DNA from: Nostoc sp. NOS(2021)
Lineage (GTDB): Bacteria; Cyanobacteriota; Cyanobacteriia; Cyanobacteriales; Nostocaceae
DNA length: 52,666 nt
NCBI RefSeq assembly: GCF_017115025.1
Contig: NZ_JABXKM010000143.1
Location: 1-52,666, forward strand
Direction of reading: 5' to 3'
Part shown: in pieces, positions 8,783 through 18,736 of the stretch
Layout: each line of letters opens with the position of its first letter
How positions within the stretch are numbered: the first letter of the stretch is position 1
Notes under the pieces: model-generated
Database searches by the model: none
Told to the model about the DNA's origin: nothing
What the model saw: the letters and a program-made list of their open reading frames with translations, nothing else
Program-made: the position numbers and the translations under genes

Positions 8783-9457
8783 ATGAGCAATAACCTTCCA
8801 GCAGACGCTGCAAAAGGTTTTAACTTAGCCGAGACTTCGATGAATAAGGAGTCGCCTTTTGTAGAAACTGACGGATTGCTCTTGTATAAAGAAGAGTGCA
8901 AGACTCCAGAATTCTTAAACTCATCCTTTTACATACATCTATTTGGCGAACTAGTTGTTGTAGATCACTATGTACTGTTGTTTCCTGATTCAGAAACTCT
9001 CACAGACTACGCTAATACTCTGGTCAACTATGATGCCAAAATCACCGAAGGACCAGGAAAATGGCCTGATGATTTTTGTCCAGAGCAAAACTTATTGCCC
9101 GAAGATGCTAGTATGTACTTTCTCTCAGCCTTAATGCCGTCAGGCATGATTTTGGTACTGCTTGCGCCTAATACGCCAGATGAACGGATCGCTAGCTTAT
9201 TCCAGAAGCGAGGTTTTAATACTGTCCATCACGTTGCCATTCTTGTTGATGATATCTATGCAGCAGCAGAAGTGTGGCAGAAGAAGGGCTTTATTCCTCT
9301 GTCTATGACTCCTCAAGAAGATGGCTCCTTGTGCCAATGGTTTTTCCGCAACTGGGCAGGCCAAATTATAGAGCTAATCTGCCGCCGATGGATGGGTAGA
9401 GAGACTTTTAGCTGCGATAACATCGCAGGTTTACGCCTTTCAGAATTGGCAGCCTAA
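8783..9457 (+). CDS. VOC-superfamily (glyoxalase/bleomycin-resistance-like) protein
   Basis: A 224-residue protein with two betaalphabetabetabeta-like halves. The second half shows NTVHHVAILVDDIYAAAEVW, then FFRNWAGQIIELICR, the pattern of a VOC metal/ligand-binding half with candidate ligands His and Glu. The first half (FYIHLFGELVVVDHYVLLF) is weaker. VOC proteins include glyoxalases, dioxygenases and resistance proteins; the specific reaction cannot be read here. I prefer ATG 8783, with AGGTGA five bases upstream, over GTG 8774. It converges on recN. Confidence 0.7.
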   Translation: MSNNLPADAAKGFNLAETSMNKESPFVETDGLLLYKEECKTPEFLNSSFYIHLFGELVVVDHYVLLFPDSETLTDYANTLVNYDAKITEGPGKWPDDFCPEQNLLPEDASMYFLSALMPSGMILVLLAPNTPDERIASLFQKRGFNTVHHVAILVDDIYAAAEVWQKKGFIPLSMTPQEDGSLCQWFFRNWAGQIIELICRRWMGRETFSCDNIAGLRLSELAA

Positions 9458-9573
9458 ACTCGTCAGTATAATTCGTAATTGATAATAGTGATGCTACACG
9501 CTTTTATATCTCCATTGATTAATCAAGTTACTCTCTACCATTAATTACGAATTACGAATTAGTAATTATTTGC

Positions 9574-11322
9574 TCAAGTTTGCTCCCCGCGACGGTGGTT
9601 AGCAGCTTGTAATAACAGAGATTCGGCAAAAGCGATCGCATCACTTGCAGATTTACCACCAGCTAATTGCGCTAGTTCTTCCCGGCGAGTGGTTAAATTA
9701 TCCAAGGTAGTAACTCTGACAACGGTACGCTGCTCGGCGTTGTCATTGTTAGCTTTTTTACCTTTACTTTGATTGATAGTTTGTTTATCGACGCGAAAAT
9801 GGCGATCGGCCATTGCCGCAACTAAAGGCTGGTGGGTAACACATAATACTTGATTGCGTTGACTTAGCTGATGTAATTTTTCCGCGATCGCTTGGGCTAC
9901 CCTTCCCGAAACCCCGACATCAATTTCATCAAATACCATTGTCCCAGCCACATCAACCTGAGAAAAACAAGCTTTCAGAGCCAGTAAAAAGCGGCTCATT
10001 TCCCCGCCAGAGGCAATTTCTGTTAACGGTTGCAGTGGTTCTCCAGGGTTGGAACTAAATGTAAAGGTAATTTTATCTGCTCCCATAGCAGTTGGGGAAG
10101 CTGGTAATATTTCAACCAGAAACTTCACCTTTTCCATCGCTAGGGGCTTGAGTTCAGATATCAAACGTGATTCTAAATTAGCAGCCGCCTTGCTACGCAG
10201 TTGAGTTAACTGATTACTTGCTTGGGTAAGTTTCTCAAAACACGCCTTTTCTTGCTGTTCTAGATTTTCAATAGATTGTTCGCTGTCGTTGAGTTGGGCT
10301 AATTGCTCTTGAATACGTTGGTAATAAGCGATCGCTTCTGTAAGCGTCGGCCCATACTTACGACAAATTTGCTTTAATTCCTGAATGCGTTCTTCCACCT
10401 CTGACAACCGCTGCGGATCGGCTTCCAAACCATCCCCATAGGTATTAATCTGCCTTCCCACTTCCATTACCGCAGCTTGCGCGTCCCGCACCAATTCCAA
10501 TAGGGGTTGCAGTTGGGTATCATATTCCACCATATCATTTAATGTTGCTTCACTGTCTCCCAATAAATCTGCTGCGGCGGGAGTTTCATTATAGTTTTGA
10601 TACAAAGCCTGATAAACTTTGTAACTCATCTGTTGCAAATCGACGACATGATTCAGGCGTTCCCGTTCTTGTCCCAACTGTTCCAATTCATTAGGTTCGC
10701 TGAGATTGGTTGCTCCCAATTCTTGCACTTGATAAGTGAGCAAGTCGAGTTTTTGCAACCGTTCCCGTTCTGATGTCCGGCGTTTTTCTAGTGCTAAATG
10801 CGCCTGTTGGTAAGAACTGAAGTTAGTGGCGACTTTATGGCGCTGCTGCATCAGGGAATCACCGCCATATAAATCCAACCAGTCGCGGACTTGGGCAGAT
10901 TGTCCCACTTGTACCGTTTGACCTTGGGCTGTGATTTCCACCAAGCGATCGCGCATTCCTCCCATAATTTGCCGATTTACCAACACCCCATTCACCCGCG
11001 ATCGGCTGCGGATATTACTAGCAGTGGCTGTGATTTCTCGGCTAATGACTACGGAATTTTCATCAAGTAAATCTATTTCTTGTTCGCTCAACCAAGCAGC
11101 TAGGGGAGCGTTTGAGGTGAAAGTCGCTTCTACCATTGCCCGACTTGTCCCCGTGCGAATGACTCGACTAGAGACTTTACCGCCCAAAGCGGCATCAATG
11201 GCATCCAAGATAATCGATTTTCCAGCGCCGGTTTCACCTGTCAACACATTTAATCCCGCGCCAAATTCCAATTCCAGTTGGTCAATTAGGGCAAAGTTTT
11301 CAATTCGCAGGCAAAGCAACAT
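9574..11322 (-). CDS. recN: DNA repair protein RecN
   Basis: An SMC-like ATPase that acts in double-strand break repair. The start at 11322 gives 582 residues beginning MLLCLRIENFALIDQ, as in other RecN proteins; GGAGA lies about ten bases upstream, so the longer frame to 11403 was not used. Walker A GETGAGKSI is near residue 28, long coiled-coil segments occupy about 150-380, and the C-terminal head has ASGGEMSRFLLAL (signature) and MVFDEIDVGVSG (Walker B). The HQP segment after QVLCVTHQ is typical. It stands alone. Its 3' end is duplicated at 8460-8566. Confidence 0.96.
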   Translation of the reverse strand: MLLCLRIENFALIDQLELEFGAGLNVLTGETGAGKSIILDAIDAALGGKVSSRVIRTGTSRAMVEATFTSNAPLAAWLSEQEIDLLDENSVVISREITATASNIRSRSRVNGVLVNRQIMGGMRDRLVEITAQGQTVQVGQSAQVRDWLDLYGGDSLMQQRHKVATNFSSYQQAHLALEKRRTSERERLQKLDLLTYQVQELGATNLSEPNELEQLGQERERLNHVVDLQQMSYKVYQALYQNYNETPAAADLLGDSEATLNDMVEYDTQLQPLLELVRDAQAAVMEVGRQINTYGDGLEADPQRLSEVEERIQELKQICRKYGPTLTEAIAYYQRIQEQLAQLNDSEQSIENLEQQEKACFEKLTQASNQLTQLRSKAAANLESRLISELKPLAMEKVKFLVEILPASPTAMGADKITFTFSSNPGEPLQPLTEIASGGEMSRFLLALKACFSQVDVAGTMVFDEIDVGVSGRVAQAIAEKLHQLSQRNQVLCVTHQPLVAAMADRHFRVDKQTINQSKGKKANNDNAEQRTVVRVTTLDNLTTRREELAQLAGGKSASDAIAFAESLLLQAANHRRGEQT

Positions 11323-11799
11323 CAAGCCAAATTCTCCGTGAGGACAGATGCCGAATACTTCCAATTTACAGGACAATAAGTATGATCTTTCAGCAACTAG
11401 CAATAGTTACTACTATTGAACTAGTATGCTATGCCCATTTCAGTTTAGCAGACCTATTGGTAGTGCGAAGTAGGGAGTAGGGGGGAAATAAACAATTCAA
11501 AATTCAAAATGACGCTCGCAGACTCGCTAACGCTACGCTAACAAAATTCAAAATTCAAGACATTTTCAGACTCTTATTTAAACCCCGACTGAAAGTGGCT
11601 CCGATTCCGCGCTACCTGTATTGTTGGGGTCTTAAACCCTTTGGTTTACGATAAACAATCCTCAATGCCCAATGCCCAATTCCCAATGCCCAATTCCCAA
11701 TGCCCAATGCCCAATGCCCAATGCCCAATGCCCAATGCCCAATTCCTCAACATATTGTTACAATACTTAATGTGATCGTTCTGACCGGTGGCCTTCTTC
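11323..11799. other. Intergenic region rich in STRR and interspersed repeats
   Basis: Divergent intergenic space between recN and the ABC1 kinase. It contains ATTCAAA heptads interrupted at about 11511-11543 by the interspersed sequence beginning GACGCTCGC and ending GCTACGCTAAC, which also occurs at about 30852-30883. The CCCAATG array follows. No gene was found. Confidence 0.7.
11662..11746. repeat. CCCAATG/CCCAATT heptad array
   Basis: About twelve tandem copies of a seven-base unit, CCCAATG with CCCAATT variants, occur just upstream of the ABC1 kinase gene. This is a classical STRR element of heterocystous cyanobacteria. Copy number is likely to vary between strains. Confidence 0.92.
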
Positions 11800-13812
11800 A
11801 TGATTGTTAAGACACTTCCCCCTAGTTCCCGACCGATTCAGAAGGACAGTCGCAACGGCACAAATCGCCGAGGCGAACTGGACGTTATTGATGTAGTGCC
11901 AGAAGAAAATGGTACACAAGGCTTGGTTGTGCCGCAGCTACGCCCAGAGCAGACATCGCCAAGCCTTTTAGCCGCCCAAAAGGTGAGGACAACTGCCCAA
12001 CCTGAGATGCTTTACGATCCCGTGAGCATAGCGGCGCATTACCAAAACAGAAAAGTGCAAGTTGTACGGCGGATTTTCGCCGTGTTGGGGCCGACTCTAT
12101 CCTTTGCTTTTGGGTTGTGGTCGGATAGTAAACGGGGAATTGTCGTCAAAAATGACCGTCGCCGAGCCACTCAGCTAAGAGTATTGCTGACGCAACTGGG
12201 GCCTGCTTACATCAAAATTGGCCAAGCTTTGTCCACCAGACCGGATTTAGTTCCTCCCGTATACCTAGAAGAATTAACTAAGCTACAAGACCAATTACCG
12301 CCTTTTCCCAACGAAATTGCTTACCAGTTTATCAAAGAAGAACTAGGCGCACCTCCAGAAGAGGTTTATGCCGAACTCTCGGCCCAGCCAATTGCTGCGG
12401 CTTCATTGGGGCAAGTCTATAAAGGTAAGCTAAAAACTGGTGAAGAAGTCGCCGTTAAAATTCAACGCCCCGACTTAAGAGAGGGGATCACCATTGACTT
12501 GTATATCTTGCGTAACCTCGCCGCTTGGGTGCAGAAAAAGGTCAAACGGGTAAGAAGTGACTTAGTTGGTATTCTCGATGAATTAGGCGATCGCATTTTT
12601 GAAGAGATGGATTACATCCACGAGGGTGAAAATGCTGAACGTTTTTTCAATTTATACGGTCATATAAAAGACATATATGTACCAAAAATTTACTGGGAAT
12701 ATACCAATCGTCGCGTCTTAACGATGGAGTGGATTAACGGCACCAAATTAACCCAGACAGAAGAAATTAGCGCCCAAGGCATAAATGCTCGTTACTTGAT
12801 TGAAGTGGGTGTGCAGTGTTCCCTGCGCCAGTTGCTAGAACACGGATTTTTCCACGCTGATCCCCACCCTGGTAATTTGTTAGCAACACCAGATGGCAAG
12901 TTAGCTTATCTCGACTTTGGGATGATGAGCGAGATTCAGCCACCACAGCGTTATGGTTTAATTGAAGCGATCGTCCACGTCGTTAACCGCGACTTTGAAG
13001 GATTAGCAAAAGATTACGTTAAGTTAGATTTCTTATCACCAGAAACCGATTTAACACCAATTATCCCAGCTTTTGCGAGAGTCTTTGCTGATGCCGAAGG
13101 AGCCAGTGTTGCCGATCTTAATATTAAAAGCATCACCGATGAACTATCGGCTTTGATGTATGAATATCCTTTCCGCGTACCACCCTACTACGCCTTAATT
13201 ATTCGCTCCCTCGTGACGCTCGAAGGTATTGCAATCTATATAGATCCCAACTTTAAAGTTCTCAGCGAAGCTTATCCCTACGTTTCTAAACGCCTATTAA
13301 CCGACCCAGCACCGCAATTAAGAGCATCATTGCAAGATTTGCTATTTAAAGATGGCAGATTTCGCTGGAACCGCTTAGAAAACTTATTACGTAATGCGCG
13401 TAACAGTCAAGATTACGACTTTAATTTAGTGCTGAATCAGGGGATAGAATTTCTGTCATCTGAACGCGGCGCTTTCATTCGTGACAAGCTGGTAGATGAA
13501 TCTGTTAACGGACTCGATGCTTTAGGTAAAAATGTTTTGCATAACTTTACTTCCTTGTTACGGGAACGGGTAGGATTGACAACAGTTAATGAAACTCCAT
13601 CCGCGACAGTTGAGCAACAACAAACCTTGGAGCATATCAAACGTATATTAGGTATTCTCCGAGAAACAAAAGGCTTTGACCCAGTGCAACTTGCGCCCAA
13701 AATTGCCCAGTTATTGGTAAATTCAGATGTACAACGTTTAGGTCAACAAATTGCCAACCGTTTCACGCAAAAAGCTGTAGCCAGGTTAATTCGGCAATTA
13801 TTGGCATCGTAG
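11800..13812 (+). CDS. ABC1/AarF/UbiB-family atypical kinase
   Basis: About 670 residues. The ABC1 core is clear: the KxGQ-type motif [19 protein letters not shown] (about 145-163), [13 protein letters not shown] (the alanine-rich loop, about 205-217), catalytic lysine in [10 protein letters not shown], the [10 protein letters not shown] loop (about 353-362) and [10 protein letters not shown] with the metal-binding DFG. A C-terminal extension of about 200 residues follows. Family members are ATPases needed for ubiquinone or, in plastids and cyanobacteria, plastoquinone/tocopherol metabolism. ATG 11800 and GTG 11788 are both possible starts. A shared terminator hairpin follows. Confidence 0.92.
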   Translation: MIVKTLPPSSRPIQKDSRNGTNRRGELDVIDVVPEENGTQGLVVPQLRPEQTSPSLLAAQKVRTTAQPEMLYDPVSIAAHYQNRKVQVVRRIFAVLGPTLSFAFGLWSDSKRGIVVKNDRRRATQLRVLLTQLGPAYIKIGQALSTRPDLVPPVYLEELTKLQDQLPPFPNEIAYQFIKEELGAPPEEVYAELSAQPIAAASLGQVYKGKLKTGEEVAVKIQRPDLREGITIDLYILRNLAAWVQKKVKRVRSDLVGILDELGDRIFEEMDYIHEGENAERFFNLYGHIKDIYVPKIYWEYTNRRVLTMEWINGTKLTQTEEISAQGINARYLIEVGVQCSLRQLLEHGFFHADPHPGNLLATPDGKLAYLDFGMMSEIQPPQRYGLIEAIVHVVNRDFEGLAKDYVKLDFLSPETDLTPIIPAFARVFADAEGASVADLNIKSITDELSALMYEYPFRVPPYYALIIRSLVTLEGIAIYIDPNFKVLSEAYPYVSKRLLTDPAPQLRASLQDLLFKDGRFRWNRLENLLRNARNSQDYDFNLVLNQGIEFLSSERGAFIRDKLVDESVNGLDALGKNVLHNFTSLLRERVGLTTVNETPSATVEQQQTLEHIKRILGILRETKGFDPVQLAPKIAQLLVNSDVQRLGQQIANRFTQKAVARLIRQLLAS

Positions 13813-13818
13813 TAAAAG

Positions 13819-13849
13819 TTATGAGTTAAAAACTTTTTTTAACTCATAA
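13819..13849. terminator. Bidirectional terminator between convergent genes
   Basis: A perfect 14-bp inverted repeat (arms 13819-13832 and 13836-13849) with A/T runs at its base lies between the converging ABC1 kinase and APS kinase genes. Because it ends in T-runs on either strand, it can terminate both. It overlaps the TGA stop of the APS kinase gene. Confidence 0.75.
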
Positions 13850-14398
13850 TTCATTCAGTCTAGCAACTATATAACCCAACTCTTCCAGCTTTTCTAAGAC
13901 CTTAGTCGCACTTTGGGCAACACTTTCTTCGTTAGTTTTGCATTCGACTTCAGGACAGAGTGGTATTTCATAAGGATCATCAATACCAGTGAAGTGTTTA
14001 ATTTCCCCGGATCTGGCTTTTTTATATAACCCTTTTACGTCTCGCTGTTCACAAACTTCTAATGATGCATTGACGTACACTTCAATGAAATATGGAATAC
14101 TTTGGCGCACTTCCTCCCGAATTTCGCGGTAAGGTGAAATGGCCGAAACCAATACAATTACATTATTTTTGGCAAGAAGGTGAGCCACAAAGCCAATGCG
14201 CCGAATATTCTCTTCTCGATCCTCTTTAGTGAAACCCAACCCTTTGCATAGGTTTTGACGTACCGCGTCGCCATCCAGAACTTCAACTCTGTATCCCTGT
14301 ATCCGCAGTTCCTTCTCCACAAATTGACAGATAGTAGTTTTACCTGCACCACTTAGACCAGTGAACCATACTGTCACACCATACTCTTGTTGTCTCAT
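13844..14398 (-). CDS. cysC: Adenylylsulfate (APS) kinase
   Basis: This enzyme phosphorylates adenosine 5'-phosphosulfate to PAPS in sulfate assimilation. From ATG 14398 the protein is 184 residues, the usual size, starting MRQQEYGVTVWFTGLSGAGK with Walker A GLSGAGKTT. Other conserved blocks are VLDGDAVRQNL, GFTKEDREENIRRIG, VSAISPYREIRE, the KGLYKKARSG lid and FTGIDDPYE. AGAGG precedes this ATG by a few bases. The frame extends upstream to 14470 (24 extra residues), which is probably not used. No other sulfur genes are adjacent. Confidence 0.94.
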   Translation of the reverse strand: MRQQEYGVTVWFTGLSGAGKTTICQFVEKELRIQGYRVEVLDGDAVRQNLCKGLGFTKEDREENIRRIGFVAHLLAKNNVIVLVSAISPYREIREEVRQSIPYFIEVYVNASLEVCEQRDVKGLYKKARSGEIKHFTGIDDPYEIPLCPEVECKTNEESVAQSATKVLEKLEELGYIVARLNEL

Positions 14399-14609
14399 TC
14401 TACCTCTGCCGTACACTTCAAATGGCACACCAAAAAAAGCTTTTGTGGGTAATTTCGGGTCAAATAGCAATTTTATTTTTATAATCCTTTTTTAGCCGGA
14501 ATTTCAGGCGTTGCTTGTGTCATAGTGCGTTAGCCAAAGGCATAACCACCCGACAATTTAGATATTTTTTTAATTGGAAGTCTCTTATAGGCAACACAAT
14601 TACAAACTT

Positions 14610-15044
14610 TTAACTTTCCTCTTGGGGATAACCATTTTTCTCGCGTTTGAGGCTTTCTTCTAAGGCTTGAATTTGTTCACGACGAGCTTCCAATTCTAAG
14701 GAACGTCGCGCTAAGTCTTGGTTTTGCAATGTCAGGGATTGTCGCCAATGTTCGGCTCGCTCGGCTTCCTGCTGCAAAAATTCCGGGGTAATGCCGATGG
14801 TGAGGTAGTTTTGTACCAGATGAAGTACCCAGTTGGTGGCGTCTTCTAGTCTTTCAATGTCGCCTGTAGGGGAAAGTTCCACTAAAACAAGCAAGTTCTC
14901 ACTCATAATCTTTCCCTTTCCTAGCAGAATGAAAGCTTCTTCTGGAATTATCGCCCACAAGTTATCAGCTTCTTGACGCGCTAATAAGCGTAACTGGTGC
15001 TGGTCTAAAAAATCGTTTTTACGCACCTGGGCTAGATATAGCAT
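14610..15044 (-). CDS. Conserved cyanobacterial hypothetical protein with C-terminal coiled coil
   Basis: I recognise no named family. From ATG 15044 the protein has 144 residues. A mixed N-terminal half (LYLAQVRKNDFLDQHQLRLL, ADNLWAIIPEEAFILL) is followed by a charged helical tail from about residue 98 (EFLQQEAERAEHWRQSL to the end) that looks like a coiled coil. The frame remains open upstream to 15074, but those codons come from an ATTCAAA repeat, so the shorter start is preferred. It lies just downstream of valS on the same strand and might be co-transcribed. Confidence 0.6.
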   Translation of the reverse strand: MLYLAQVRKNDFLDQHQLRLLARQEADNLWAIIPEEAFILLGKGKIMSENLLVLVELSPTGDIERLEDATNWVLHLVQNYLTIGITPEFLQQEAERAEHWRQSLTLQNQDLARRSLELEARREQIQALEESLKREKNGYPQEES

Positions 15045-15136
15045 GAGGTCGCTTCGCTCCAATTCAAAATTCAAAATTCATAAAAAAATTCATAAAAAAA
15101 TAAGTGCCAGAATTGATATTTGGCTCTTGTTAATTG

Positions 15137-15180
15137 GTAATGGGTAATTGGGAATTATTGACACTCCCATTACCCATTAC
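15137..15180. repeat. Inverted repeat downstream of valS
   Basis: Arms GTAATGGGTAAT (15137-15148) and the complement (15169-15180) surround a 20-base loop immediately past the valS stop codon. It is related to the GGTAATGGG-type heptad repeats. It may act as a transcript 3' end, but it has no T-run. Confidence 0.5.
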
Positions 15181-15182
15181 AG

Positions 15183-18167
15183 TTATCCTAAGCCACGCAG
15201 GCGATCGCGCAAAATTTCTGTTTGCTTCTGTGCTTCCGCTAAAGCGTCCCGCGCTCCTTGCACTACGTCTGCTCTAGCTCTATCTACAAAACTAGGATTG
15301 TTTAATCTGGCACTCAGGGACTGAACTTCTGCTTCGGCTTTACTCAAGCTTTTCTCTAGCTTCGCACGCACAACTTCAATATCCACTACGCCGCTGAGGG
15401 GAATTAGCACTTGTATTGTACCAATCACACCAGCGATCGCATTTTCTGATTCTTGTGCTTGTTCTAATTCTCTCTGCGAGAAAAAACCTCTCCATAACCT
15501 TTGTCTAGATTGAGCAGTTAGGAAATTTTGGCTAACAAACCAAGCTGTGTAACCAAAACCAACTAGTTCAAAGAAAGTTCCGACAATGGGAGTTTCATCA
15601 ATGGCATTCCCCACAGCTAAACCCAATCTACCAAACACTATCGCCACAATAATTAAGCCAATTGTCTTTAAACCCCTTTGAGGTTTTTTCGCAGCAACAG
15701 TTTCGCTTTTTTGCTTCTCAGTAATTGTTAAAGTCTCAACTTTCGCCAAATCTTTAATGTAATCCTGTCCAGCAGTGAGAATTTCCCGCTCTTTCTCACT
15801 TTCAGTTTGCAAATTCGCTGTAACTTTTACGCCTGGTTTAATATCCGCCTCAGCACGCAAATTCCGAATTGTGCGGATAGTAGCAATCAGCAATTCAAAC
15901 TGTTCTTCCAAAGCTGGATCAATTCGGTTGGCATCCACCTGGGGATAGATTTGTAACGGTAGAGTTTGCGGTGAATCTGCTGGTTGTTGGGTGAGAGTTT
16001 GCCAAATTTCCTCGGTAATATGGGGCATAAAGGGATGAAGTAGTTTCAAAATCCCTTCCAGTACGTAGCCAAGGGTTTGCTGTGCTACCCGCCGCGACAC
16101 GGGATCTGCATCTTGCTGAAGGCGAGATTTAACCAGTTCAATATACTGATCGCAGAAATCACCCCAAATGAATTCGTAGAGTCCCTTAGCTGCTTCCCCT
16201 AAACCGTAATTATCGATGTAATTGGTGGTTTCTTTGACAACTTGATGATAGCGCGAGAGAATCCAGCGATCGCTCAATTCATTGCTGAGTGGTTGACCAA
16301 GTTGTGCAGGAGTTTGTCCATCCAAATTCATCATTACAAATCGGGCAGCGTTCCACAACTTGTTAGTAAAGTTGCGAGATGCCTCCACCGATGCTGATTC
16401 ATCCTTTTTGCGATCGTACTCCAACCGGATATTTTGTCCAGCCCCCGCAACTTCCCTAATTAGGGTATACCGCAGGGCATCAGTACCATATTTGTCAATT
16501 AATAACAATGGGTCAATGCCATTACCTTTGCTCTTTCCCATCTTCTGACCTTTTTCATCCAGTACCAAGCCGTGGATGTAAACTGTTTGGAAAGGCATTT
16601 GTCCGGTAAAATGCCCAGCCATCATCGTCATTCTGGCTACCCAGAAAAAGATGATATCAAAGCCTGTCACCAAAGTGGTAGTCGGGTAATAAGTTGCTAA
16701 ATCCTGAGTTTGTTCTGGCCAGCCCAAAGTCGAAAATGGCCAGAGTCCAGAAGAAAACCAAGTATCTAACACATCTGGGTCTTGTTCTAAGTTGACATTT
16801 TCACCAAATTGTGATTTAGCTTTCTCCCAAGCTTCAGTTTCCGATTTCGCCACTACAAACGGCGTGTTATCGGTAATTTGCCCATCCGTTTCACTGACAG
16901 CGTACCAAGCCGGAATTTGGTGTCCCCACCACAGTTGGCGAGAGATACACCAATCATTGAGTTTTACTAGCCAATCACGATAGACCTTTGTCCAACGTTG
17001 GGGGACAAACCCTGGAGAGTTTTGCTGGTCGAGGAATTCGAGAGTTTTGTCAGCTAGGGGGCGAATTTTGAGAAACCACTGAGTTGAGAGAAGGGGTTCA
17101 ATGGGTACTTTACCGCGATCGCTGTAGGGAACGGTATGCTTATAATCTTCTATCTTCACCAAAAAGCCATCTGTTTCTAGGCGAGAAACCACATTTTTTC
17201 TAGCAACAAAGCGGTCTTGTCCTTGAAACTCCCCAGCATTGGCGTTGAGAGTGCCGTCTTTATTCATAATGTTGATCAACGGCAGATTGTGACGCTTACC
17301 CATATCAAAATCATTGGGGTCATGGGCGGGAGTCACCTTTACGCAACCCGTACCGAAAGTGGGGTCAACAAATTCATCGCCAATAATCGGAATTTCTCGG
17401 TGTAGAATGGGCAGAGTTAAAGTTTTGCCAATGAGATGTTTGTAGCGATCGTCCTTGGGATTGACTGCTACTGCCGTATCGCCCAGCATAGTTTCTGGTC
17501 TAGTTGTCGCCACCTCTACAAAACCGGAACCATCGGTGAGGGGATAGCGGAAGTGCCAAAGATTCCCATTAACCTCTTGATTTTCCACCTCCACATCAGA
17601 CACAGCCGACTGAGAAGCTGGACACCAGTTAACTAAATATTCACCACGATAAATTAAACCTTCCTCGTAAAGACGAGTAAACGCCTCCACAACAGCTTTA
17701 GATAAACCCTCATCCAGGGTAAACCTTTCCCGTGACCAGTCCACCGAGACACCCAAGCGTCGTAGCTGATTCAGAATCGTTCCCTCAGACTCCGCTTTCC
17801 ATTGCCAAGCGCGTTCTAAGAATTTTTCGCGCCCCAACTCGTAGCGAGTCTTACCCTCTGTCTTGAGTTGCCTTTCCAGCATAGTATGCACAGCAATGCT
17901 GGCGTGGTCAGTTCCGGGTAGCCAGAGGGTATTGCGTCCCTGCATCCGGTGGTAGCGCACGAGGGTATCAATCAACGCACTTTCAAAAGCGTGACCCATG
18001 TGTAAGCTGCCGGTGACATTCGGCGGTGGAATGACGATGCAGTAGGGTTCGCCGCCTTTGTTGGGGTCAGCTTTGTAAACTTGGTTGTCTTCCCAGAATT
18101 TTTGCCACTTGGCTTCGGTGGAAAAGGGGTCGTAGAGACTGGGCAGATTGGGAATGGTTGCGGTCAT
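15183..18167 (-). CDS. valS: Valyl-tRNA synthetase with inserted CAAD membrane domain
   Basis: Charges tRNA-Val. The 994 residues contain the HIGH-type motif LHMGHA (about 56-61), the editing domain, the KMSKS-type motif KMGKSKGNG (about 540), the anticodon-binding helical domain, and a C-terminal coiled coil (about 925-994). Between the last two, at about residues 820-895, is an extra segment with two hydrophobic stretches ([19 protein letters not shown] and [18 protein letters not shown]). This matches the CAAD domain, known from cyanobacterial aminoacyl-tRNA synthetases including Anabaena ValRS, which anchors the enzyme in thylakoid membranes. The ATG start matches the family N-terminus. 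Confidence 0.96.
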   Translation of the reverse strand: MTATIPNLPSLYDPFSTEAKWQKFWEDNQVYKADPNKGGEPYCIVIPPPNVTGSLHMGHAFESALIDTLVRYHRMQGRNTLWLPGTDHASIAVHTMLERQLKTEGKTRYELGREKFLERAWQWKAESEGTILNQLRRLGVSVDWSRERFTLDEGLSKAVVEAFTRLYEEGLIYRGEYLVNWCPASQSAVSDVEVENQEVNGNLWHFRYPLTDGSGFVEVATTRPETMLGDTAVAVNPKDDRYKHLIGKTLTLPILHREIPIIGDEFVDPTFGTGCVKVTPAHDPNDFDMGKRHNLPLINIMNKDGTLNANAGEFQGQDRFVARKNVVSRLETDGFLVKIEDYKHTVPYSDRGKVPIEPLLSTQWFLKIRPLADKTLEFLDQQNSPGFVPQRWTKVYRDWLVKLNDWCISRQLWWGHQIPAWYAVSETDGQITDNTPFVVAKSETEAWEKAKSQFGENVNLEQDPDVLDTWFSSGLWPFSTLGWPEQTQDLATYYPTTTLVTGFDIIFFWVARMTMMAGHFTGQMPFQTVYIHGLVLDEKGQKMGKSKGNGIDPLLLIDKYGTDALRYTLIREVAGAGQNIRLEYDRKKDESASVEASRNFTNKLWNAARFVMMNLDGQTPAQLGQPLSNELSDRWILSRYHQVVKETTNYIDNYGLGEAAKGLYEFIWGDFCDQYIELVKSRLQQDADPVSRRVAQQTLGYVLEGILKLLHPFMPHITEEIWQTLTQQPADSPQTLPLQIYPQVDANRIDPALEEQFELLIATIRTIRNLRAEADIKPGVKVTANLQTESEKEREILTAGQDYIKDLAKVETLTITEKQKSETVAAKKPQRGLKTIGLIIVAIVFGRLGLAVGNAIDETPIVGTFFELVGFGYTAWFVSQNFLTAQSRQRLWRGFFSQRELEQAQESENAIAGVIGTIQVLIPLSGVVDIEVVRAKLEKSLSKAEAEVQSLSARLNNPSFVDRARADVVQGARDALAEAQKQTEILRDRLRGLG

Positions 18168-18233
18168 GCGGGAAAACTAAGGAAGGACTCTAATAAATTT
18201 TGCCACAGGGTTGGAGAGAGGGATTGATGGAAA

Positions 18234-18263
18234 CGAACCGCAAAGGACGCAAAGGACGCAAAG
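18234..18263. repeat. Left inverted repeat of the GxxExxY cassette
   Basis: Thirty bases beginning CGAACCGCAAAGGACGCAAA match the reverse complement of 18695-18724 at 28 of 30 positions. The two lie on either side of the GxxExxY gene. A related but diverged sequence is at about 21989-22014. Confidence 0.8.
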
Positions 18264-18281
18264 GAAGAGGAGGAAGGTAAG

Positions 18282-18672
18282 ATGAGGCAACCAAGTGTTC
18301 AGTTAGAAAATCTAGCTTAATAGGGTGATTGGAGCGGCGATTGAGGTACATCAGGTATTAGGAGGGGGGTTTTTAGAGGAGGTTTATCACAAGGCGTTGA
18401 GAGAAGAATTTCTTATTCGCGGAATACCTTATGAGTTTGAGCATCCAGTAAAAGTACACTACAAAGGTCGTTCAGTAGGCGAAGGCAAATTAGATTTTTT
18501 GGTTGGAGACTCTCTAATTGTTGAATTGAAAGCTTTCCAAAACTTAACCCCCATTCACGAAGCCCAAGTCTTCTCCTACCTTAAAATGACTCATTACCCC
18601 CTCGCTCTCCTAATCAACTTTAACGTCCCTCTCCTCAAAGACGGCATCAAACGCATCATACTTTCTTCTTAA
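18282..18672 (+). pseudogene. GxxExxY-family protein gene with an N-terminal frameshift
   Basis: The main frame from GTG 18325 encodes 115 residues with the family signature GGGFLEEVYHKAL and the LDFLVGDSLIVELKAF block (PD-(D/E)XK-like fold). It lacks the usual first dozen residues. These are present in another frame: ATG 18282, preceded by AGGAGG, reads MRQPSVQLENLA and then stops. Removing one T from 18317-18318 joins the two into LENLANRVIGAAIEV, exactly the family's N-terminus. Either the gene is broken, a shortened product starts at GTG 18325, or the base is a sequence error. Function of the family is unknown. Confidence 0.75.
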
Positions 18673-18694
18673 TCTTCTTAATTTTCTTTATCTT

Positions 18695-18724
18695 CTTTGC
18701 GCTCTTTGCGTCCTTTGCGGTTCG
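18695..18724. repeat. Right inverted repeat of the GxxExxY cassette
   Basis: Complement of 18234-18263 with two mismatches. Together they enclose a roughly 490-bp unit that contains only the GxxExxY gene. Confidence 0.8.
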
Positions 18725-18736
18725 TTCTCCAAACCC

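Noticed and set aside
11662..11746. Regular tandem array considered as a CRISPR
   Set aside because: Units are seven bases with no spacers; it is an STRR. No CRISPR-like repeat-spacer pattern was found anywhere in the window.
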